Shown: one piece after another, positions 57,751-64,000 of the stretch
How positions within the stretch are numbered: position 1 is the first letter of the stretch
How the letters are laid out: each line of letters starts with the position of its first letter
DNA from: Salinisphaera orenii subsp. halophila YIM 95161
GTDB taxonomy: Bacteria > Pseudomonadota > Gammaproteobacteria > Nevskiales > Salinisphaeraceae
Direction of reading: 5' to 3'
Length of the DNA stretch: 64,000 bases
Assembly (NCBI RefSeq): GCF_003732545.1
Contig: NZ_AYKF01000062.1
Coordinates: 1 to 64,000, forward strand
Program-made: the position numbers and the translations under genes
Notes under the pieces: model-generated
The model's input: the letters and a program-made list of their open reading frames with translations, nothing else
The model's database searches: none
Told to the model about the DNA's origin: nothing

Positions 57751-58329
57751 GGCATGATGATGACGCCGTTTCTGTTGATACTTCTTGCGCAAACTGCCGG
57801 CGGCGACGCATTCCCCGTGGGTGATGCCTTGCGGGATATCGTCGTGCAGTTGCTCCTGCCATTTGCCGCGGGCCAGGCCATCAGGCCCTGGGTGGCCGCT
57901 TTCATGAACCGACATCAGACGCTGTCGTCACGCTACGACCAGGCGGTGATCCTGCTGATCGTCTAAGCCGCGTTTTCGAAGTCGGTGGCCAGCGATCTCT
58001 GGCAGGACTTACCGCTGGCTGCGATCGCGCTCGCAATTGGTCTGTGCGCAGTCTTACTCGCGGCAATGATCGGTATCGCGATGGGATTGTCGCGGAGACT
58101 TGGCTTCAACCTCGCGGACGAGACCGCAGCGGTATTTTGCGGCTCGAAGAAGAGCTTGGCGTCGGGTCTACCCATGGCGAACGTGCTGTTTGCCGGGAAT
58201 CCGGCGCTGGGCATGATCGTGCTGCCCATCATTGTCTACAACCAGGTCCAGATCGTGGTCGGTGCGCTACTGGCCAAAGCCTATGCGAAACGCTTGCGAC
58301 GCGAGGCGGCGAAGGAGTCGGACGCATAA
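57735..58329 (+). pseudogene. Bile-acid:sodium symporter-like (YfeH) gene, truncated and with an internal stop
   Basis: The C-terminal half of an SBF-like transporter (similar to YfeH). Homology starts near AASNVFGMMMTPFLL and runs LLLPFAAGQAIRPWVAAFMN and VILLIV, where a TAA at 57964-57966 interrupts; the same frame then resumes with AAFSKSVASDLW and continues through GSKKSLASGLPMANVLFAGN to the end. Only one codon separates the two halves, so one nonsense change broke an already 5'-truncated gene. The 5' part is missing and replaced by the CLC fragment. Confidence 0.75.
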
Positions 58330-58474
58330 GTTTCGTGCGGCGAGTTTGTGTGAAGGGTTTACCCAGGGGTGGTGCCGGGCTGGGACTGGACTAGGTCTCT
58401 ATTCGGGGTGGCGGCCGCTACCGGGAAGAATGCCTCTTTGACTATGCTTTGATTTCAGATAGTTCTATAGCCGC

Positions 58475-60046
58475 ATGGGTATAAGAAAGAAATTTTGGAG
58501 TCGACGCGCCGTTGCGATGGGCCTACCAACGCTGATGAGTACGGCGCTCGCGATCAATGGTGCTTCTCTGATTTTCGCTGCGGCGGTACTGATCAACGGC
58601 TGGTCCCGAGCCGAATGGCTGGTTCAGCGCGGCACTATGACGCACCAACAGCTCGAGATCCTTGCTGAGGTGTCTGGTGCGATCGACCGGTATATGGATC
58701 TCGTGGAAAGGTCCGCGCTGCCTAGCGACGTGGCGAGCGGAAAAGCGCAGGTCGCATCGATTCTGGCGCGTTGGTCATCCAGCGTGACGCGCGAGTCGGA
58801 CATGCTGGAGTCGCCGCACAGCGATGACGAGGCGCATGTTGAGCACGCGCGAATCGCGCGCATACGGCAACTGGTTGCTCGGGGCGAGCAGGCGCTTCTG
58901 ACCCGCCGCGAACCGCTTTGGGTCACCCGCACCGAGATTGATGTGCTGATACAGGAGGCAACGCAGGACGAGCGCGACGAGGTCGAGCAAACCACGGCTG
59001 CGATTGCCCGCACCGGTCAACAAATAGGCGTACTGGTGATCGGCATACCTCTGGCGGCACTTGGTATGGCCGGGTTGATGAGTCTTCTGCTCGTGCGAGC
59101 CATGCGCCGCCGGCTGCGTGCGCTCATGGCCGGTGCGGCAGCAATTGGCGGCGGCGATCTTGCGTATCGATTCCAAGGCAACGCGCGTGACGATCTCGGT
59201 CTGCTCGCGGTGATGTTTAACCGCATGGCGGCGCGCCTCAGGCGCAGCCGCACACGCCTGGAGGTGCTGCAGTACGAGCTTGAGGCGCGTGTCGCACAGC
59301 GCACTGCCGAACTTGAGCAGAAAAATCGTCAGCTGCAGGCGATCGACAGCAACCGCGTACAATTCTTCAGCGAAATTTCGCATGAACTGCGCACGCCGTT
59401 GACCGCGCTACGTGGCGAGGCCGAGGTTTCGCTACGCCAACCTGACGACACACGCGGGCAGCTCGAATCGCTGCGCCACATCGTGGCGCTCGCCGCAGAT
59501 CTGGAGAACAGCATTGACGATCTGGTCGCGCTGGCCCGTTCGCAGACGCGAGAGCTGCTGTTAGTGCGCGAGCCAATCGAACTTTGCTCGCTGCTCTCTC
59601 GAACCACATCCGCCGGCTGTGCGCTGGGCAGGCCACACGGCGTTGACGTGGTATTTGTGAACAACGCCGCACGCAGCGATTTTCGGGGCGATACCCAGCG
59701 GCTTCAACAGGCGTTTCTCACCCTCGTGGACAACGCGGTCAAGCATGCGCCGGCACGGAGCACGGTCACGACCACCCTCGATGCGAGCCCTGCCGCTGGC
59801 GTGTATCACGTCGCGGTTATCGATCGTGGCCCGGGCATCCCGTCGACGCTCCGCAATCGCGTGTTCGACGACTTCTTCCAGGGCGATCCAGATCAGCGTA
59901 GCGGCATGGGGCTCGGGCTTGCGATCGCGCGGCGCGTGATCAATGCCCATGGCGGTCGCATCGAAATCACGGACGCCGAGGGCAGTACTGGCACGTGCGT
60001 GATGGTATCGCTGCCACTGTGCGAAGCACGACAGGCGAGAGCATGA
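58475..60046 (+). CDS. Membrane sensor histidine kinase
   Basis: 523 residues. Two transmembrane helices (about residues 22-42 and 183-205) flank a periplasmic or extracytoplasmic sensor domain; a HAMP domain follows (about residues 205-260), then a coiled coil, the H-box FFSEISHELRTPLTALRGEA with the phosphoacceptor His, and the ATPase with N box LVDNAVKHAPARS, G1 DRGPGIP and G2 GMGLGLAIARRVINAHGG. Overlaps the response regulator gene by 4 bases. Located beside a PQQ alcohol dehydrogenase; probably controls it, which is inference. Confidence 0.94.
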   Translation: MGIRKKFWSRRAVAMGLPTLMSTALAINGASLIFAAAVLINGWSRAEWLVQRGTMTHQQLEILAEVSGAIDRYMDLVERSALPSDVASGKAQVASILARWSSSVTRESDMLESPHSDDEAHVEHARIARIRQLVARGEQALLTRREPLWVTRTEIDVLIQEATQDERDEVEQTTAAIARTGQQIGVLVIGIPLAALGMAGLMSLLLVRAMRRRLRALMAGAAAIGGGDLAYRFQGNARDDLGLLAVMFNRMAARLRRSRTRLEVLQYELEARVAQRTAELEQKNRQLQAIDSNRVQFFSEISHELRTPLTALRGEAEVSLRQPDDTRGQLESLRHIVALAADLENSIDDLVALARSQTRELLLVREPIELCSLLSRTTSAGCALGRPHGVDVVFVNNAARSDFRGDTQRLQQAFLTLVDNAVKHAPARSTVTTTLDASPAAGVYHVAVIDRGPGIPSTLRNRVFDDFFQGDPDQRSGMGLGLAIARRVINAHGGRIEITDAEGSTGTCVMVSLPLCEARQARA

Positions 60047-60711
60047 ATCTTCTTATTGTCGAGGACGACGCACGGGTGGCGCGCATGCTTGAACGCGGTC
60101 TTGCGGCGGAGGGTTTTGCGCCCACGCCGGTACCTTGCGGCAGCGACGCGCTGGCTCACATCGAGCGTTTCGATTTCAATCTTATACTGCTGGATGTGCG
60201 GCTGCCCGATATCGACGGCTTCGAACTGTGCCGGCGTATCCGAGCGGACGGCCACGACGTGCCGGTGCTGATGTTGACCGCGCGGGAGCAGGTTGACGAT
60301 CGCGTGGCCGGACTCAATGCAGGCGCGGACGACTACCTGACCAAGCCGTTCGCTTTCGAGGAACTGCTGGCGCGCATCAATGCTTTGAGTCGACGTACAC
60401 GGGGCACGACTGACAATCGCCTGCAATTCAGCGGCCTGTGTCTCGACCCAGGCACCCGCGAAGCCAGTCTCGATGGCGAGCCGCTTGATCTCAGCGCGCG
60501 CGAGTTCGCGCTGCTGCAGTGTCTGATGCGCGGTGCGCCGAACGTGCTGTCACGCGCGCGACTGCTCGAACGCGTATGGGGTACCGGTGCCGAGGTTACC
60601 GAGAACACCATCGATGTCTACATCGGCTATCTGCGCCGCAAGCTACGCAGGCGAGCCGGTGAGCCACGCATCCAGACGGTGCGTGGTATGGGGTATCGGC
60701 TTACGACTTAA
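60043..60711 (+). CDS. OmpR-family response regulator
   Basis: 222 residues. Receiver domain with acidic pocket LIVEDDARVARML, phosphoacceptor Asp in LILLDVRLPDIDGFELC, and the conserved DDYLTKPFAFEEL. C-terminal winged helix (AREFALLQCLMRGAPNVLSR, then VTENTIDVYIGYLRRKLRRR) of the OmpR/PhoB class. Translationally coupled to the kinase by a 4-base overlap. The adjoining direct-repeat array at 60723-60761 is a candidate binding site. Confidence 0.95.
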   Translation: MNLLIVEDDARVARMLERGLAAEGFAPTPVPCGSDALAHIERFDFNLILLDVRLPDIDGFELCRRIRADGHDVPVLMLTAREQVDDRVAGLNAGADDYLTKPFAFEELLARINALSRRTRGTTDNRLQFSGLCLDPGTREASLDGEPLDLSAREFALLQCLMRGAPNVLSRARLLERVWGTGAEVTENTIDVYIGYLRRKLRRRAGEPRIQTVRGMGYRLTT

Positions 60712-60722
60712 GACGTAGGTTT

Positions 60723-60761
60723 TCTGAGAAGACTCTCATTCGCCTCTCAGGCCTTTCTCAT
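60723..60761 (+). promoter_or_regulatory. Four hexamer direct repeats at exact 11-bp period, likely response-regulator operator
   Basis: TCTGAG (60723-60728), TCTCAT (60734-60739), TCTCAG (60745-60750), TCTCAT (60756-60761). Each starts exactly 11 bp after the previous one, the helical phasing used by OmpR/PhoB-family regulators. It lies 12 bp after the regulator stop and about 100 bp before the PQQ dehydrogenase start. Confidence 0.75.
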
Positions 60762-60860
60762 GGACGGCGGGCTAGCTTGGCGCAACGTCGCAAAAGCGAA
60801 TTCAAAAAAGCGGCGCCGGCGCGCATATCGCGCTCCGAAGCGAAACGAGGAGTCTAATAA

Positions 60861-62741
60861 ATGTCTTTTGCCCATTTTCTGGATCGACGCCGCAGCGCGG
60901 TCAGCGCGCTCGCACTGGGGATGGCGATCGCTGCATCGCCGATATATGCCAAGGAAGTGACTTGGGACGACATCGTCAACGATGCCGAAACCCCAGAGAA
61001 CGTGCTCATGTACGGTTTCGGGCCCAAGGCCCAGCGCTTCTCGCAGATGGAACACATCAACGTGGATAACGTAGAGCGGCTCAAGCCCGCCTGGCAGTTT
61101 TCCTTCGGCGACGAGAAGCAGCGCGGCCAAGAAACCCAGCCCGTGGTCTTCGACGGCAAGATCTATCTCACCGCATCGTATTCGCGCATGTTCGCGCTGG
61201 ATTCGGCCACTGGCGAAAAAATCTGGGATTACAGCCATCGCCTGCCCGACGACATCCGGCCCTGCTGTGACGTAGTCAACCGCGGCCCGGCGATCTACGG
61301 CGACAAGGTGTTCTTCGGCACGCTCGATGCGAACCTCGTCGCGCTCAATAAAGACAACGGCGAAGTTGCCTGGAACGAGAACTTCGACGATCACAAGGCC
61401 GGTTACACAATGACCGGCGCGCCGACCATCATCAAGGATCAGAAGACCGGTACGGTGATGCTCATCCACGGCAACTCCGGCGACGAATTCGGTGCGCTGG
61501 GTAAGCTATATGCTCGCAACCCGGACACGGGCGAAGAGCTTTGGATGCGCCCGCTGGTCGAAGGACATCTGGGCCGCAAGGACGGGAAGCAATCCACGCC
61601 CACGGGCGATCCCGAAGCGCCGTCATGGCCCGAAGGCGACTATAAGGACACCGGCAAGGCGGAGGCCTGGACCCACGGCGGCGGAGCCCCCTGGCAAAGC
61701 GCGTCGTTCGACGTAAGCACCAACACGATCGTCATCGGCGCGGGTAATCCAGCGCCGTGGAACACTTGGATGCGCACCGGCAAATCCGGCAACCCGAGCG
61801 ACTACGACAGCCTGTACACCTCCGGCCAGGCATACGTGGAACCAAGTACCGGCGAACTGGTGGGCTTCTACCAGCACACGCCGAATGACGCGTGGGACTT
61901 CTCGGGCAACAACGAGATCATCCTGTTCGACTTCGAGAAGGACGGAAAGACGATCAAGGCCGGTGCGCACGCCGACCGAAACGGCTACTTCTTCCTGACC
62001 GACACCCAGAAGCTGGCCGAGCGCGGCGGCGAGATCAACAAGCCGACCGCACTGCTCGCAGCCTATCCGTTTGTCGACAACATCACTTGGGCTGACGGCT
62101 ACGACCTCGAGACCGGCAAGCCCAACGAGGTCGAAGGTCAGCGACCGCCGCAGATTGCAGAAGGCAAGGATCGCGGCGAGTCGATCGAGGTCTCGCCTCC
62201 ATTCCTGGGCGGTAAGAACTGGAACCCGATGTCCTATAGCCCGGACACCGGCCTGTTCTATATCCCTGCCAATAACTGGAAAGAGGATTACTGGACCGAG
62301 AACGTGCAGTACAAAAAGGGCGCGGCCTATCTCGGCCAAGGTTTCCGCATTCACAAGATGTACGACGACCATGTCGGCACGTTGCGGGCGATGGACCCGG
62401 CGACCGGCGAGATTGTCTGGAAGCATAACGAAAAGCTGCCGCTCTGGGCCGGCACCATGGCCACCGCGGGCAACCTGGTATTCACCGGGACAAGTGACGG
62501 CTACTTCAAAGCATTCAATGCCAAGACAGGCGAGGAACTCTGGCGTTACAACACAGGCTCTGGAGTGGTCGGCGTACCGATCACGTGGGAGCAGGACGGC
62601 GACCAGTACGTCGGCATTGCAACCGGCTACGGCGGCGCTGTGCCCCTGTGGGGCGGCGACCTTGCCGACCTGACCAAGCCGGTCAGCCAGGGCGGTTCCT
62701 TCATCGCCTTCAAGATTCCGGAATGGGCCCAGGAAAGCTAA
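60861..62741 (+). CDS. PQQ-dependent alcohol dehydrogenase (quinoprotein ethanol/methanol family)
   Basis: 626 residues, typical of single-domain quinoprotein dehydrogenases without a fused cytochrome. Signal peptide SALALGMAIAASPIYA; eight propeller blades; vicinal disulfide RPCCDVVNRGPAI; catalytic Asp region PNDAWDFSGNNEIILFD. The residue two after the catalytic Asp is Ser, not Asp, so the protein fits the calcium-type (PedE/ExaA) and not the lanthanide-type (PedH/XoxF) pattern. GAGGAG precedes the ATG. It is expected to oxidise periplasmic alcohols and pass electrons to a cytochrome c. No fused or adjacent cytochrome gene is seen before the window ends. Confidence 0.95.
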   Translation: MSFAHFLDRRRSAVSALALGMAIAASPIYAKEVTWDDIVNDAETPENVLMYGFGPKAQRFSQMEHINVDNVERLKPAWQFSFGDEKQRGQETQPVVFDGKIYLTASYSRMFALDSATGEKIWDYSHRLPDDIRPCCDVVNRGPAIYGDKVFFGTLDANLVALNKDNGEVAWNENFDDHKAGYTMTGAPTIIKDQKTGTVMLIHGNSGDEFGALGKLYARNPDTGEELWMRPLVEGHLGRKDGKQSTPTGDPEAPSWPEGDYKDTGKAEAWTHGGGAPWQSASFDVSTNTIVIGAGNPAPWNTWMRTGKSGNPSDYDSLYTSGQAYVEPSTGELVGFYQHTPNDAWDFSGNNEIILFDFEKDGKTIKAGAHADRNGYFFLTDTQKLAERGGEINKPTALLAAYPFVDNITWADGYDLETGKPNEVEGQRPPQIAEGKDRGESIEVSPPFLGGKNWNPMSYSPDTGLFYIPANNWKEDYWTENVQYKKGAAYLGQGFRIHKMYDDHVGTLRAMDPATGEIVWKHNEKLPLWAGTMATAGNLVFTGTSDGYFKAFNAKTGEELWRYNTGSGVVGVPITWEQDGDQYVGIATGYGGAVPLWGGDLADLTKPVSQGGSFIAFKIPEWAQES

Positions 62742-62758
62742 CCCGTCCGGTCATTTGC

Positions 62759-62832
62759 ACGGGTCCGGGGTCGCCACCTTCTCCCATTGTCTCCTGCCTT
62801 GGACGATGGGCGGCTCCGGACCCGTTTTTTTT
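62759..62832 (+). terminator. Terminator or attenuator hairpin between the PQQ dehydrogenase and the pentapeptide gene
   Basis: ACGGGTCCGG (62759-62768) pairs exactly with CCGGACCCGT (62816-62825); the T at 62825 begins a run of eight Ts (62825-62832). The 47-nt loop carries a nested imperfect stem CCCAT..GTC / GAC..ATGGG. The next ORF begins 14 bp after the T-run. Confidence 0.7.
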
Positions 62833-62845
62833 GAGGTTTCCCATC

Positions 62846-63454
62846 ATGCTCAAGCCAACGGTCTGGGTTGTCGCGCTCGCGATGACTGCCGCCATGGGCC
62901 AAGCGGTCGCTCAGAAAGATCCATCGAACAAGAACGAAGCGGACACCGCGCCCTCGGTCGACGTGATCAACGGTTGCCGTATCGTTCCCGAAACCAACTG
63001 CGCAGGAGCCGACCTACGCCACGCAAGTCTCGGTAACGCAAGCCTGCGAGGCGCCAATCTGCGTGGAGCGAAACTCGCTCGCGCCGATCTCCATCACGCC
63101 GACCTTCGAGGCGCCGACCTCACCGATGCCGATCTCGAATCGGCACGTCTGGTCGCTACTTTTCTGCAAGGTGCCACGTTGGAGAATGCGAACCTGCGCG
63201 GGGCCAATTTGAATTTCGCCAGACTGTCTGCGGCGAAGATGGCAAACGCCAATCTCACCGCAGCGAATCTGGAGATGGCTTGGATGAGCAAGGCACAGCT
63301 GCCTAACGCCAGGCTCGTCAACGCCAACTTGCAGGAGGCCAAACTCTCATTGGCAAACCTGGAGAATGCCGACCTGACCGGCGCGCGCTATCCCTATGCC
63401 ATCTTCCAGAGCACTTTCATGGAAGGATGTACGGCCTGTCCGTTCGATTGGTGA
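62846..63454 (+). CDS. Secreted pentapeptide-repeat protein beside the PQQ dehydrogenase
   Basis: 202 residues. Signal peptide (MLKPTVWVVALAMTAAMGQA), a short linker with two cysteines (GCRIVPETNCAGADL), then about 20 A(D/N)LXX-type repeats and a C-terminal CTACPFDW. Pentapeptide proteins occur next to PQQ-dependent alcohol dehydrogenase genes in pseudomonads, which matches the context here. Role unknown. The paralogue at 44464-45237 has no such neighbours. Downstream of a terminator-like hairpin, so its expression may be lower or separately controlled. Confidence 0.86.
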   Translation: MLKPTVWVVALAMTAAMGQAVAQKDPSNKNEADTAPSVDVINGCRIVPETNCAGADLRHASLGNASLRGANLRGAKLARADLHHADLRGADLTDADLESARLVATFLQGATLENANLRGANLNFARLSAAKMANANLTAANLEMAWMSKAQLPNARLVNANLQEAKLSLANLENADLTGARYPYAIFQSTFMEGCTACPFDW

Positions 63455-63921
63455 GCGCACGAATCGTGGCGACCACGCTGCTTTCGCTCACGGTCACCGG
63501 GCCCACCATCGCGGCGGCGACCGACGGCATGCTCGGCGACAAGGGCATAACCGCTCTGCGTGCGTGCCGGGCGCAGCATGACGAAGCCCTTCGCCTAGCC
63601 TGCTACGACGCCGCCGTGGAACGTTACCTGAGCTTTGATTTTGCCGGCACCGGGCGTGAGAGCACACCTGAATTTGAAAGCCCGACAGGCTTTCGGCTCG
63701 GCTTTCGCAACGAAGACGTGATCTTCGTGATCTACGTATTCGACGCCGATACGGGCGAGTTGGCCAAGTCCTATAGCGCCGGCCCCGGGGAGGGCGAGGT
63801 CGCCGTCCGCCAAGGCGGGCGCTTCTACGTCGAAGTCAAGGCCACCGGCGCCTGGAAGATCTGGATTCGCCCGTTGCCCGCCGACGGCGGGGCCACTCAG
63901 ACCAACCAAGGAAAACAATGA
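63451..63921 (+). CDS. Small exported protein of unknown function
   Basis: 156 residues if started at GTG 63451, which shares a GTGA junction with the preceding stop; an ATG at 63427 gives 164 residues and overlaps the pentapeptide gene. Signal peptide ATTLLSLTVTGPTIAAA. The mature part begins with a motif of the form C-x-A-x-x-D-E-A-x-R-L-A-C-Y-D (CRAQHDEALRLACYD), seen in small envelope proteins, and ends with a beta-rich region. No family name can be given confidently. Translationally coupled to both neighbours. Confidence 0.7.
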   Translation: MSARIVATTLLSLTVTGPTIAAATDGMLGDKGITALRACRAQHDEALRLACYDAAVERYLSFDFAGTGRESTPEFESPTGFRLGFRNEDVIFVIYVFDADTGELAKSYSAGPGEGEVAVRQGGRFYVEVKATGAWKIWIRPLPADGGATQTNQGKQ

Positions 63922-64000
63922 TCATGATCGAAAAGAATAGCTTTCGTCGCATGCCGCTAATCGTCGCTGCCGCCGCATTCGCCGCCAGCGCGCTATATAG
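63918..64000 (+). CDS. Start of a further exported protein (cut by the window end)
   Basis: Begins ATG 63918, overlapping the previous stop by 4 bases; a second ATG at 63924 is possible. The first 27 codons form a signal peptide (RRMPLIVAAAAFAASAL). A cytochrome c or another component of the alcohol-oxidation module would be expected here, but the sequence ends before it can be recognised. Confidence 0.6.
   Translation, partial: MIMIEKNSFRRMPLIVAAAAFAASALY

Overview
The window is about 64 kb of GC-rich DNA from a gammaproteobacterial chromosome. The evidence is the classic gammaproteobacterial order suhB / trmJ / cysE / cysteine desulfurases / ndk / rlmN / pilF / rodZ / hisS / yfgM / bamB / der, plus tgt-yajC-secD-secF, slyX, zapE and xerD. 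A halophilic Salinisphaera-like genus is a reasonable guess from GC content and gene set, but that is inference. Nothing suggests a plasmid or phage; most genes are housekeeping.

Layout. 0-7 kb: a YjiH-like membrane protein, a non-coding 757-bp element bounded by 70-bp inverted repeats, guaB, xseA and an SH3 lipoprotein of unknown role. 7-21 kb: a tandem-repeat patch, then a long minus-strand run from trmJ and cysE through two cysteine desulfurases, an IscU-like protein that has lost all its cluster-binding cysteines, an IscA-like protein, ndk, rlmN, pilF, rodZ, hisS, yfgM, bamB and der; suhB is divergent. iscR, a normal iscU, hscBA, fdx and ispG are missing from their usual places. 21-28 kb: secF-secD-yajC-tgt (split by a repeat element), dacB and tRNA-Leu(CAA). 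28-35 kb: an AraC regulator, two tandem lipoprotein carboxylesterases, CsbD, a HIT protein and slyX. 35-51 kb: ppc, a NUDIX hydrolase, a 7Fe ferredoxin, a CYTH gene broken by a repeat element, xerD, zapE, a hydrolase, two MaoC proteins, a pentapeptide-repeat protein, an acyl-CoA ligase, a Tat-type class A beta-lactamase and an acyl-CoA dehydrogenase.

51.3-57.3 kb: a tightly packed five-gene operon (flippase-like protein, HAD-UbiA fusion, DprE1-like oxidase, DprE2-like reductase, multi-pass glycosyltransferase). It resembles the mycobacterial route to polyprenyl-phosphoryl-arabinose and probably makes, flips and uses a lipid-linked pentose. 57.4-58.3 kb: truncated remnants of a chloride channel and a bile-acid:sodium-type symporter, marking a rearrangement. 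58.4-64 kb: a histidine kinase and OmpR-type regulator, four direct repeats with an exact 11-bp period, a PQQ-dependent alcohol dehydrogenase, a terminator- or attenuator-like hairpin, and three small exported proteins (the last cut by the window end): a regulated alcohol-oxidation module.

Two kinds of repeat stand out: the 757-bp inverted-repeat element near the start, and a four-copy family of about 260-306 bp elements with terminal inverted repeats (about 24.98, 34.64, 39.59 and 47.16 kb), one of which has clearly inserted into a coding sequence.
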